A stretch of DNA of 18,935 nucleotides from an uncultured Clostridium sp. (GCA_900555085.1 USJU01000016.1:1-18935), one strand, 5' to 3'. Shown: positions 7,743-16,335, numbered from the stretch's first letter. The notes: generated by a model not told the origin, from the sequence alone. A program made the numbers and translations.

Positions 7743-7782
7743 GAAAAGGTGATTTTTGACCCCGTCCCAAAAATCACTTTTT
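7743..7782. terminator. Palindromic terminator, REP-like
   Basis: GTGATTTTTG (7749-7758) pairs perfectly with CAAAAATCAC (7768-7777) around ACCCCGTCC, and the stem extends outward through A/T pairs with one G-T wobble to about 15 bp. The stop codon of the CNNM gene lies inside the 3' arm, so it ends that operon. A/T tracts on both sides make it usable in both directions. A diverged copy occurs at 4201-4230. Confidence 0.75.
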
Positions 7783-9060
7783 GCATACTTTTACTTGTAC
7801 TATTTTTTTGTTTTTTACTTTTTCTACTTTAAAGTCTAATTGCTCTGTTTCTATTATTATGTTTTCTTTTGGCTTTGGAATTCTGCCTAGCAAATCTATT
7901 AAATAGCCTGATATTGTGTCGTAGTCTCCTTCTGGTATTTCTATATCGAATATCTTTTCTAAATCATATATGGCAAGACTTCCGTCTATTAAATAGGTAT
8001 TTGAATCTAATTCAACTACTTTATTTTCTGATGTGTCGTATTCATCATATATTTCTCCTACTATTTCTTCTAGTATGTCCTCCATTGTTACTATTCCAGA
8101 GGTTCCTCCATGTTCTTCTATTACTATTGATATTTGTTTTTTGTTTTTTCGCATTTCTTCAAATAGTTTGTCTACTGTTATTGTTTCTGGTACATAATAT
8201 GCTTTTTTCATTAATTCTTTTATTTTTCTATTTTCATCTTTTTTAGAAAGCAAAATATCTTTTATATATACTATTCCTACTATGTTGTCTATTGTTTCTT
8301 CATACACAGGAACTCTACTGTACCTTGTATCTTCTGATAAAATATCTATTACTTCTTTTATTGTTAGTTCTTTATCTAAAGCAAATACTTCTGTTCTTGG
8401 AACCATTATTTCAGATACTATTTTATCATTAAATTCAAATACATTGTTTAGCATTTCCTTTGCTGCAACTCCTATTACACCTTTTTCTTCTCCTACATCT
8501 ATCATCATTCTTATTTCTTCTTCTGTTACCACTTCTTCTTCGTTTTCTGTTATTTTAAATATTTTTGATACTGCATTTGTTGAAAGTGTAAGTAATTTTA
8601 CAAATGGCGATGCAACTACAGATATTGCTTTTATAATTCCTACAGATGAAAATGCTATTTTCTCTGTATATTTCATTGCTAGTCGTTTTGGAACTAGTTC
8701 TCCAAAAACTAGTGTAAAATAAGATAATATTAATGTTATTAATATTATTGATATTGCTCTCCAGGTTTGCTCTTGTATAAAGGGCATTAAATTATATAGT
8801 TTTGGAGAAAGTACCTCTGCAAATGTATCTGCTGCAAAGGCACTTGATAAGAATCCTGCAAGTGTTACTCCTATTTGTATTGTAGCTAAAAACTTGCTTG
8901 GATCTTTAAGCATATTTTGTATTGATTTTGCTTTTTTATCTCCATCTTTTGCTTGTTTCTCTATTTTTGCATCATTTAATGAAATAAATGCAATTTCACT
9001 ACTTGCAAAAAAAGCATTAATTCCTATTAAAATTACTAAAATAACTATACTAAAAAGCAT
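7774..9060 (-). CDS. CNNM/CorC (HlyC) family membrane protein with CBS pair
   Basis: A 428-residue protein with complete family architecture: a CNNM (DUF21) membrane domain (about 1-175) including SSEIAF (20-25) and FGELVPKRLA (119-128), two CBS domains (about 215-270 and 280-338) with MVPRTEV and GIVTMEDILEEIVGEIYDEYD, and a CorC/HlyC C-terminal domain (about 345-425). Relatives mediate Mg2+ (or other divalent metal) efflux, gated by nucleotide binding to the CBS pair. Some are still named hemolysins, which is not supported functionally. It starts 14 bases after the DnaB-like gene with AGAGGA as ribosome binding site and is the last gene of the ktrB-dnaB-like-cnnm run, ending in the 7749-7777 palindrome. 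Co-location with a K+ transporter fits a cation-homeostasis operon. Confidence 0.93.
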   Translation of the reverse strand: MLFSIVILVILIGINAFFASSEIAFISLNDAKIEKQAKDGDKKAKSIQNMLKDPSKFLATIQIGVTLAGFLSSAFAADTFAEVLSPKLYNLMPFIQEQTWRAISIILITLILSYFTLVFGELVPKRLAMKYTEKIAFSSVGIIKAISVVASPFVKLLTLSTNAVSKIFKITENEEEVVTEEEIRMMIDVGEEKGVIGVAAKEMLNNVFEFNDKIVSEIMVPRTEVFALDKELTIKEVIDILSEDTRYSRVPVYEETIDNIVGIVYIKDILLSKKDENRKIKELMKKAYYVPETITVDKLFEEMRKNKKQISIVIEEHGGTSGIVTMEDILEEIVGEIYDEYDTSENKVVELDSNTYLIDGSLAIYDLEKIFDIEIPEGDYDTISGYLIDLLGRIPKPKENIIIETEQLDFKVEKVKNKKIVQVKVCKK

Positions 9061-9074
9061 TTTTTCCTCTTCCT

Positions 9075-10820
9075 TTATTTATTTTTCTTTATTTGTTTCA
9101 AACGTAAATATCCTAGCTCTTCCCATCTATTGTATGCTAAATTTAATTTAAATAATACTTTTGGTTTTGCACCTGCTCTGTTTTTGTCTACTACACATGC
9201 ATAATATCTTTCATCTGGGTCTTTTTCTCTTTTTAAATCGAAAAATTTTGTGTCTACTTCCTCTAAAGAATATTCATAATCTCCTAAATTTTCATTGTGT
9301 ATTTGTTTTACTAAACATAGTGTATCTAAAACTTCTTTTACAGTTCTACTAACTGCTAAATCATTTATATCCAAGTTTATTGGCAATGTATCTGTTTCTG
9401 AAAGCTGCATTGTTGCTCCTATAAACATTCCAAAGTTTTGAGCTAAATTAGATAGTATTGTTGCTGTTCTTTTTAATTCTTCTCCTTTTCCTATATTTGC
9501 TGTATCTGTTTTCATTGTATCGTAAAATACATATTCTATTTCTTCTTTATAATAGTAGTTCATTATAACTTTTTGTAGTTCTTCGTTTGTATGGTCTGTT
9601 ATATTTACAAAATAAATTGCATTTTTCATTTCTTTATTTAGCCAATCTGTTGCTTTTATAACCATATTAAATTCTTCAGAATTTTCTTGCAATTTTTTTA
9701 TATATTCTTTTTGTGTTTCTTTTTCGTCTCTAACAATAAATCCATCTTTATCTGTTTTTACCTTAGATTTACTATCTGCTCTGAATTTTAACTCTAATAG
9801 TTGTCCTTCTGTTACTTGTAATTTTTGACCGTGCAATTTTTGTATTTCTGGATTATTTATTATAGTTGTAATTAAACACAATTTCATTTTTTCTTCTGAC
9901 ATTTCATTTGAAATAATTAATACTTTTTGCTTTTTTATAAATGCAATATGTGCTGCTAAGTTTACTGTAAATCTACTTTTACCGGCATTAGATGGCATTG
10001 CATATGCCATAGTTTCGCCTTTTCTTATTCCTTTAAATACACTAGAAAGAATTGGAAATGGCAACTCTAATCCATTTGTTAAATTATTATCACCTGTTAC
10101 TAAAAATGATGTTACATTTTCATTTAATACAGATTGTTTAAATTTATCTGTAACAATTACTTGATTTACTGCATTTTCTACTTCTTCTACTGTCATTTCA
10201 TCATATAATTTATAATTTTTTATATCTGCAATTTTTTCTTGAGTTTCTTTTATTGGCATTTGTGAATAGTGCTTTCTTAATACAAATAATTTTTTTAACT
10301 CTGTATATACTTCTTCAAAATCAAATTTTTTGTTAGCCACATTTCTTCTGAATTGCGATTTCACTTCATAATCGTCCTTTAACTCTTTTGGAAAATTAAA
10401 GTCTTGTTTTGCTTGTTCCGAAGCATACGCTTGTCCTTCAGTAAATAATACACTTTTATATATATTTAAAATTCTATCATTTTCAAAATAACAATCGTCA
10501 TGTAAAAAATAATACATTGATATTGCTTTAGGATTACTTAAAAGTAATCCTATGTATATTTTTTCTAGTTCAGGATTTTCTAATATTTTAGGATATGCTC
10601 CTTCAGATTCTTCTTCCTTAATAACTTGTTTTTTAGGTGTTTTATTTGTTTTAGTTTTTGGCTCATCTGTTGGAATTATTTGTTTTAATAATTCCAACGC
10701 CATATCGAAATTTCTATCAACAAGACATTGTCTTATTTCTTTTACTTGTTCCTTATTTTCTTTTGTTACTTTTATTTTTCCAAGTAATTCATTTACTTCA
10801 TTTATACTATTTTCACTCAT
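9075..10820 (-). CDS. DnaB-like RecA-fold ATPase/helicase, divergent
   Basis: A 581-residue protein with the order of a replicative helicase. A charged linker-rich start (1-75) is followed by a segment resembling the DnaB N-terminal domain (ENPELEKIYIGLLLSNPKAI, 81-100; YFENDRILNIYKSVL, 111-125). A RecA-like core then begins near residue 235. Walker A is AMPSNAGKS (274-282), Walker B is YVFYDT with D434, and LSNLAQNFGMFIGATMQLSE (456-475) matches the DnaB LA-x-x-Q-L motif. It is longer than the usual 440-residue DnaB and carries a charged insertion around 350-380, so I do not call it the chromosomal dnaB. AGGAGTGATAATATG sets the start, 10 bases after the ktrB stop. Its presence between two ion-transport genes is unusual. 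DNA unwinding is plausible but unproven, and a KaiC/RadA-like ATPase role is an alternative. Confidence 0.7.
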   Translation of the reverse strand: MSENSINEVNELLGKIKVTKENKEQVKEIRQCLVDRNFDMALELLKQIIPTDEPKTKTNKTPKKQVIKEEESEGAYPKILENPELEKIYIGLLLSNPKAISMYYFLHDDCYFENDRILNIYKSVLFTEGQAYASEQAKQDFNFPKELKDDYEVKSQFRRNVANKKFDFEEVYTELKKLFVLRKHYSQMPIKETQEKIADIKNYKLYDEMTVEEVENAVNQVIVTDKFKQSVLNENVTSFLVTGDNNLTNGLELPFPILSSVFKGIRKGETMAYAMPSNAGKSRFTVNLAAHIAFIKKQKVLIISNEMSEEKMKLCLITTIINNPEIQKLHGQKLQVTEGQLLELKFRADSKSKVKTDKDGFIVRDEKETQKEYIKKLQENSEEFNMVIKATDWLNKEMKNAIYFVNITDHTNEELQKVIMNYYYKEEIEYVFYDTMKTDTANIGKGEELKRTATILSNLAQNFGMFIGATMQLSETDTLPINLDINDLAVSRTVKEVLDTLCLVKQIHNENLGDYEYSLEEVDTKFFDLKREKDPDERYYACVVDKNRAGAKPKVLFKLNLAYNRWEELGYLRLKQIKKNK

Positions 10821-10830
10821 ATTATCACTC

Positions 10831-11541
10831 CTATAAAATTAATTCTTCTTTTGGAAAATCAACTTTTGCTTTATTACTTTCTGGTGCAAATATTGCAAAT
10901 ATAGAAAGTGGTCCTATTCTTCCTATAAACATTAATATCATTAAAATAAATTTTCCTGCTACATTTAAAACTTGCATACTTGTACTTGTAAGTCCTGTTG
11001 AAGATATTGCCGAAACACTCATAAACAATACATCAAACAATCCAAAATCGTTTAACCATAAAATTGCCATTGTTGCAATTAGAATTATAATTATGAACAT
11101 TGAAAGTATTGTTACAGATAATCTTATTGTATCTTCATCTATTTTTCTCCAAAATAAAACAACTTCCTTTTTTCCTAATAATGTTGTAACTATAACTGCT
11201 TCTAATACAGCAAAAACAACTACTTTTATTCCTCCTGCTGTTGAACCTGGAGCACCACCTATTATCATTAATAATAAAATAAATAATTTAGATGCCACAC
11301 TCATTTTATTAACACTTACTGTATATAATCCTGTGTTTCTTGTTGTTGCTCCCATAAATAAAGCGTTCATCCATGATATATTGCTTCCTTCAAAAATTTT
11401 AATTCCTACAGTAGAAATTATTATTAAAGCAATAGAATATATAATAACAATTTTTGATTGTAATTTTAGCTTATTAAACTTCTTAGTTTTATTTTTTACA
11501 ATATCGTTTATAGGTAAAAATCCTATACCTCCTAAAATCAT
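10831..11541 (-). pseudogene. ktrB: KtrB/TrkH potassium transporter, 3' part (frameshifted)
   Basis: This 236-codon frame is the C-terminal half of the KtrB/TrkH K+ channel subunit and continues the frame at 12121-11579. It holds the third and fourth pore loops: ATTRNTGLYTV (around residue 66) and AISSTGLTSTS (around 187). Between them lies the family hallmark LMIIGGAPGSTAGGIK, with the glycines and lysine of the gating region. Read upstream of ATG 11541, the same frame gives GYSNDIYVRLVIVIL, the expected continuation of LT in the 5' part, so no independent start exists. The final helix ends GRIGPLSIFAIFAP, normal for the family. Loss of continuity separates pore loops 1-2 from 3-4, and all four are needed for one K+ pore, so as written the transporter is inactive. 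The stop lies 10 bases before the DnaB-like gene. Confidence 0.85.
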
Positions 11542-11578
11542 TAAAATAACTATAACAAGACGTACATATATGTCATTA

Positions 11579-12121
11579 CTATATCCGTGTTAATCCATCT
11601 TCTCCAAATAAATCGAACCCTGTATTTGAAAATGCAGATATTGAATGAAATAAACTATATCCAATTCCTTTTGCAAATCCGAACTCTGGAATAAATTTAA
11701 CAGCTAATAAAAGTGCTCCAATTAATTCTATAAAAAATACATACTTTAATATATTAACAACTTCTTCTCTTAAATTTAAGTAATTGTTATCAGAAATACT
11801 GTCGTTAATAACTTTCATATTTGATAGAGAAATTCTTCTATTTTTTATTTTAAAAATAACAACTATTAAAGAAATGAATCCTACTGCTCCTATATTCATT
11901 AGAATTGCAATTATTACTTGACCAAGAGCTGTGTATTTTGTAGAAATATCGTTTATATCAAATCCTGTTGTAGTAGTTGCAGATGTTGATGTGAATAAAG
12001 TGTCTATAAAATTTATTGTTCCTACTTTGCAAAATGGCATGTATAAAATAATTGATCCAATTAATATTATAAGTAAAAATCCAAATACTGGTATTAAGTA
12101 ATCTCTTTTTCTTTTGAACAT
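11579..12121 (-). pseudogene. ktrB: KtrB/TrkH potassium transporter, 5' part (frameshifted)
   Basis: This 180-codon frame encodes the N-terminal half of a K+ uptake channel subunit (M1-P-M2 repeats 1 and 2) with pore loops SATTTTGFDIND (47-58) and SAFSNTGFDLF (about 162-172). It lacks the two extra N-terminal helices of TrkH, so it is closer to KtrB; joined to the 3' part the protein would be about 430 residues, close to KtrB length. It ends DGLTRI then TAG. Removing one base from ACACGG (about 11587-11590) yields LTGYSNDIYV and fuses it to the 3' frame. AGGAAGAGGAAA precedes ATG 12121-12119. An extended -10 (TGATATTAT, 12168-12160) lies upstream without a good -35. No TrkA/KtrA regulatory gene is in the window. 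Confidence 0.85.
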
Positions 12122-12250
12122 TGTGTTTCCTCTTCCTTTGTTTATTATTATCGAATTCTATAATATCATACTTTTTGAAAAATAAAAATGTTTTTTGTAT
12201 TAATTTATTTTTTTATGAAATACTAATATTATTAAATTTATAATTAATCT

Positions 12251-12387
12251 TTAAAAATATATTGTTTTTTTATACCTTGGTGTCGCAATCTTTTTTTCAA
12301 AGTAATGAAGATTGCTCCAACTCGCACTCGCAGACATCTGCTCGTTTGGTCGCTTACGCGGTATTTCAAAAACAAATATATTTTTAA
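12251..12387. repeat. Palindromic, inverted-repeat-bounded element (MITE/REP-like)
   Basis: TTAAAAATATATTG with a T-run and ATACC (12251-12276) is repeated inverted as GGTAT...CAAATATATTTTTAA (12360-12387), with small gaps. The interior is much more GC-rich than its surroundings and contains GCAATCTT...AAGATTGC (8-bp arms) and GCAGA-CA-TCTGC. It lies in the 294-base gap between the ktrB start and the helical-bundle gene, where I see no gene. It may be a short non-autonomous mobile element or a structured RNA. Only one copy is in the window, so mobility is inference. Confidence 0.5.
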
Positions 12388-12415
12388 TTTATATAAATTT
12401 TAGGAGGGTGTTGAG

Positions 12416-12853
12416 ATGGATAATCAGAATTTGAATGTTTTGGATGAGGTTAATAAGGGTGCTACTATGGGTATGGATGCTATTAATTTTGTTTTAGATA
12501 AGGTTGAAGATAGCTCTTTTAGAAAGGTTTTAGACGGTGAATATAATAAATATAGAGATATTTCAAACAGAGTAAATGATGTATATTCAAATTATAATAC
12601 TGAAAAAGAACCTCATGAAACTAATGCTATGACTAAAATGATGACATGGTATGGTGTTCAAATGAAAACTATGAACGATCATAGTAATTCTAAACTTTCT
12701 GAACTTTTAATTCAAGGTACTAACATGGGTATTATTGAAGGGAGAAAGTTGTTAAATAATAATGAAAATTTACCAAAAGAAATAGATACAATTTTAAACG
12801 ATTTTGTTGTTATGCAAGAAGATAGTGTTGAAACTTTGAAAAAATACTTGTAG
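12416..12853 (+). CDS. Ferritin-like four-helix-bundle protein, uncharacterised
   Basis: A 145-residue all-helical protein with no signal peptide or membrane segment. Patterned helices are visible at about 8-31 (ATMGMDAINFVLDKV), 34-62, 69-110 (KTMNDHSNSKLSELLIQGTNMGIIEG) and 120-145. The segment D-x-SxSKLSE-LIQGT-MGI, with internal similarity between GATMGMDAI and GTNMGIIEG, resembles small ferritin-like proteins common in Clostridia. H89, E97 and E108 are possible metal ligands, but a full di-iron set is not evident, so iron binding is only a possibility. Its start is fixed by TAGGAGGGTG upstream. It is one of two plus-strand genes, convergent with metG, and sits directly after a palindromic element that may carry or disturb its promoter. 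Confidence 0.75.
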   Translation: MDNQNLNVLDEVNKGATMGMDAINFVLDKVEDSSFRKVLDGEYNKYRDISNRVNDVYSNYNTEKEPHETNAMTKMMTWYGVQMKTMNDHSNSKLSELLIQGTNMGIIEGRKLLNNNENLPKEIDTILNDFVVMQEDSVETLKKYL

Positions 12854-12867
12854 TATCAAATTCACAA

Positions 12868-12896
12868 AGGCGACCAATGGTCGCCTCTACATTTTT
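12868..12896. terminator. Bidirectional terminator between helical-bundle gene and metG
   Basis: AGGCGACC / GGTCGCCT form an 8-bp GC-rich stem with a 3-base loop, followed on the plus strand by a T-rich tract (12891-12900) that overlaps the metG stop codon. It separates two convergent genes. Confidence 0.8.
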
Positions 12897-14487
12897 ATTT
12901 TCTGTTTCCTTTTATTAAATTCTCTAAATATTCCATTTCTTCTTTTACGTCTAAACGTGCAAATAATGGTTCTATTTTGCTTGGAACTTCTATTATTCCG
13001 CTATTTGAATGAATTTCTTTTATGTCTTCCCATTGTCTATTTTCTACGTTTAGTGTATTTAATATTTTTTCTGCTGTTTCTGGCATATATGCTTGCAAAA
13101 TTGTTCCTACTATTCTAAGATTTTCAACTAAGTGTACCATTACAGAAACTAATATTTTTCTATCTTCTTCATTTTCAGATTTTGCTAGTTTCCATGGTTC
13201 TGTTTCGTCTATATATTTATTTGAAACGGAAATTATTTCCCATATTTTTTCAAGCGAATTACTTACATGTAAATCATCCATAAGCTTTTCTATTTCAGTT
13301 ATATTGCTTAATACTTTTTCTTCTAATTTTGCATCTATTTCTGTTGTTTTAGCTTCTGATACATCCACTTTTCCTTCAAAGTATTTATTAATCATTCCTA
13401 CTGTTCTGTTTAGTAGGTTTCCTAAATCGTTTGCTAAATCTGCATTAAATCTATTTACAAAACTTTCTGGTGTAAATGAAATATCTTGGTCAAAAGCAAA
13501 CTCTCTTAATAAGAAATATTTTGTAGCATCTACTCCATATCTTTCTGTTAGATTTTCTGGGTAAATTACATTTCCTTTAGATTTTGACATTTTTCCATCT
13601 CTTATAGAAATAAATCCATGTGCATATATTTTTTTAGGAAGTGGTAAATCTAATGCCATTAAGAATATAGGCCAATAAATACCATGGAATCTTATTATAT
13701 CTTTCCCTATTATATGAAGGTCTGCTGGCCAATATTTTTTAAATTTGCTATCATCTTCTTGCATATATCCAAGTGCTGTAATATAGTTTGTTAAAGCATC
13801 TAGCCAAACATATACTACATGTTTAGGATCACTTGGTACTTTAACTCCCCAATCGAAACTTGTTCTACTAACACATAAATCTTCTACACCTGGTTTTATA
13901 AAGTTATTAAATAATTCATTTTTTCTACTTTCTGGTTGTATAAAATCTGGATTCTTCTCGTAGAACTCTTCTAATCTTTTTTGGTATTTTTTCATATTGA
14001 AGAAATATGTTTCTTCTTTCATAAGTTGTACATCTCTACCACAATCTGGACATTTTCCATCTACTAATTGTGTTTGTGTAAAATATGTTTCACAAGGCAT
14101 ACAATACCAACCTTCGTACTCACCTTTGTATATATCTCCTTGTGCTAATAGTTTTTCGAATATTTTAGCAACAGTTTCTTCATGACGTTTATCTGTTGTT
14201 CTAATAAAGTCGCTATAACTTATATTCATATCTTTCCATAATTTTTTTGTTGCTTCAGCCATTTTATCAACATATTCTTGTGGTTTACTACCTTCTTTTT
14301 CTGCAACTGTTTGAATTTTTTGTCCGTGTTCATCTAATCCAGTTAGCATATAAGAATCGTAGCCTCTAAGAGCTTTATATCTTTTTATTGTGTCTGTAAG
14401 AATTGTTGTATATGCTGTTCCTATATGGAATTTACCACTTGGATAATATATTGGTGTGGTTATATAAAATTTTTTCTTATTTTCCAT
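12895..14487 (-). CDS. metG: Methionyl-tRNA synthetase
   Basis: A 530-residue class I enzyme that charges tRNA-Met. The HIGH-type motif is HIGT (21-24) after PIYYPSGKF, a four-cysteine zinc knuckle uses C129, C132, C146 and C149, and the KMSKS loop is at 299-303 followed by GN. A helical anticodon-binding domain follows, with the N-x-W-equivalent region DETEPWKLAK near 435-445. The protein ends at 530 residues and lacks the C-terminal EMAPII-like tRNA-binding domain (about 110 residues) seen in Bacillus and many clostridial MetRS, so it is the short form. It starts 20 bases after the aspS stop, with an AAGGAAAG ribosome binding site, and is almost certainly co-transcribed with aspS. Confidence 0.97.
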   Translation of the reverse strand: MENKKKFYITTPIYYPSGKFHIGTAYTTILTDTIKRYKALRGYDSYMLTGLDEHGQKIQTVAEKEGSKPQEYVDKMAEATKKLWKDMNISYSDFIRTTDKRHEETVAKIFEKLLAQGDIYKGEYEGWYCMPCETYFTQTQLVDGKCPDCGRDVQLMKEETYFFNMKKYQKRLEEFYEKNPDFIQPESRKNELFNNFIKPGVEDLCVSRTSFDWGVKVPSDPKHVVYVWLDALTNYITALGYMQEDDSKFKKYWPADLHIIGKDIIRFHGIYWPIFLMALDLPLPKKIYAHGFISIRDGKMSKSKGNVIYPENLTERYGVDATKYFLLREFAFDQDISFTPESFVNRFNADLANDLGNLLNRTVGMINKYFEGKVDVSEAKTTEIDAKLEEKVLSNITEIEKLMDDLHVSNSLEKIWEIISVSNKYIDETEPWKLAKSENEEDRKILVSVMVHLVENLRIVGTILQAYMPETAEKILNTLNVENRQWEDIKEIHSNSGIIEVPSKIEPLFARLDVKEEMEYLENLIKGNRK

Positions 14488-14507
14488 ATTCTTTCCTTTC
14501 TTCCTTT

Positions 14508-16253
14508 TTATTCTTCTATTTTGATGTGTACGTCTTTTAATTGTTCTTCCATTACTCTTGATGGTGCTCTCATTAATAAATCTCTTGCTTTTTTGTTTTT
14601 AGGGAATGCTATTATTTCTCTTATGTTTTGTGAGTCTGTTATTAGCATTACCATTCTGTCTACTCCTGGTGCAGCTCCAGCATGTGGTGGTGTTCCGTAT
14701 TGGAATGCATTATATAATGCTCCAAATCTATTTTTTATTTCTTCTTCTTCATATCCTGCTATTTCAAATGCTTTTACCATTATTTCTGGATTATGATTTC
14801 TAACTGCTCCAGATGCCATTTCATAGCCATTACATACTAAGTCGTATTGATATGCTAAGATATCCAATGGTTCCATTTTTTCTAGTGCTTCCATTCCTCC
14901 TTGTGGCATTGAGAATGGATTATGGCAAAAGTCTATTTTTCCTTCATCTGATAATTCATACATTGGGAAATCTACTATCCAACAGAATTTGTATACATTT
15001 TTTTCTATTAAGTCTAAACGTTTTCCAAGTTCTATTCTAACTAATCCTGCAATTTTTTGTGCTGTTTCAAATTCGTCTCCTATAAAGAAGATACTTGAAT
15101 TTGGTTTTACTCCATAGTTTTCTACTAATTCTTTTTGCATTTCTTCATTAATAAATTTTGCAATTCCACCTTGAACATTTCCATCTTGTTCGAATTTTAC
15201 CCAAGCTAAACCTTTAGCTCCTGCTTCTTCTACTGCAAAGTCTGTCATTTTATCAAAGAATTTTCTTCCTTGCTCTGCTCCATTTTCTACTACTATTGCT
15301 TTTACAGTTTTTCCTGCAAATGCTTTAAATTCTGAATGTTCAAATACTTTTGTAACATCTTGTATTATTAGTGGGTTTCTTAAATCTGGTTTATCTATTC
15401 CATATTTCTCCATAGCTTCTCTGTATGGAATACGTATAAACTCACCTTCATCAACTTTCCAATTTGTGAATTTTTTGAATGTATATGGTACAACTTCTTC
15501 TAATATTTTAAATACATCTTCTTGTGTACTATATGCCATTTCAAAGTCTAGTTGATAAAATTCTCCTGGTGCTCTATCTGCACGTGGATCTTCATCTCTA
15601 AAACATGGTGCAATTTGGAAATATTTATCAAATCCTCCTACCATTAATAATTGTTTAAATTGTTGTGGTGCTTGTGGAAGTGCATAAAATTCTCCTGGGT
15701 GTAATCTACTTGGAACTAAGAAATCTCTTGCACCTTCTGGTGATGAGTTTGCTAAAATTGGTGTTTGAATTTCAGCAAATCCTAATTCATCCATTTTATC
15801 TCTTAAAGTTTTCAAAATTTTAGAACGTAACAAAATATTATTGTGTAATTTCTCATTTCTTAAATCTAAAAATCTGTATTCTAATCTTAAGTCTTCCCTA
15901 ACTTCTTGGTCTGTATTCACTTCGAAAGGAAGAACATTTTTGCATTTTCCTAAAACTTCTATATTATTTGCAACAACTTCAATACTACCTGTTGAAAGAT
16001 TAGGATTTTTACTTGCTCTTTCCACAACTTTTCCAGAAACACACACACTACTTTCTGTTGTTATTTCTTTAACCTTGTTTTGCATTTCTTCACTTGAAAC
16101 AACAATTTGAGTAATACCAAATTGATCTCTTAAGTCAATAAACACCATTCCTCCAAGGTTTCTTATTTTTTGCACCCAACCAGAAAGCTTAACCTCGCTC
16201 CCTATATTTTTCTCATTCAATTCACCACAGTTATGTGTTCTATATTCGTTCAT
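14508..16253 (-). CDS. aspS: Aspartyl-tRNA synthetase
   Basis: A 581-residue bacterial-type class II enzyme that charges tRNA-Asp. Order: OB-fold anticodon-binding domain (about 1-105, with SGWVQKIRNLGGMVFIDLRD), catalytic core with motif 2 CFRDEDPRADR (217-227), a GAD insertion in the middle, and motif 3 PHAGAAPGVDRMVML (about 523-537). After RADR the sequence reads APGEFYQLDFEM rather than the common QPEFTQID; the longer PGEFYQLD version is known to me mainly from alphaproteobacterial enzymes. Discriminating and non-discriminating (Asp/Asn) behaviour cannot be told from this alone. GGAGG lies upstream of the start. It is the first gene of the aspS-metG unit. No T-box leader is present upstream. 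Confidence 0.97.
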   Translation of the reverse strand: MNEYRTHNCGELNEKNIGSEVKLSGWVQKIRNLGGMVFIDLRDQFGITQIVVSSEEMQNKVKEITTESSVCVSGKVVERASKNPNLSTGSIEVVANNIEVLGKCKNVLPFEVNTDQEVREDLRLEYRFLDLRNEKLHNNILLRSKILKTLRDKMDELGFAEIQTPILANSSPEGARDFLVPSRLHPGEFYALPQAPQQFKQLLMVGGFDKYFQIAPCFRDEDPRADRAPGEFYQLDFEMAYSTQEDVFKILEEVVPYTFKKFTNWKVDEGEFIRIPYREAMEKYGIDKPDLRNPLIIQDVTKVFEHSEFKAFAGKTVKAIVVENGAEQGRKFFDKMTDFAVEEAGAKGLAWVKFEQDGNVQGGIAKFINEEMQKELVENYGVKPNSSIFFIGDEFETAQKIAGLVRIELGKRLDLIEKNVYKFCWIVDFPMYELSDEGKIDFCHNPFSMPQGGMEALEKMEPLDILAYQYDLVCNGYEMASGAVRNHNPEIMVKAFEIAGYEEEEIKNRFGALYNAFQYGTPPHAGAAPGVDRMVMLITDSQNIREIIAFPKNKKARDLLMRAPSRVMEEQLKDVHIKIEE

Positions 16254-16335
16254 TTTATTCCTCCATAAATTGTATATTGTATCAATATTCTGTACTATTT
16301 TACTACGAAATCTCGGAAAAGTCTATAAAAATAGC

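Noticed and set aside
7869..8722. Plus-strand frames opposite the CNNM gene
   Set aside because: They are leucine- and serine-rich antisense shadows of a well-supported minus-strand gene.
12300..12368. ACCGCG in the palindromic element as part of a T-box
   Set aside because: On the minus strand it is not preceded by GGGTGG and no synthetase gene lies downstream in that orientation.
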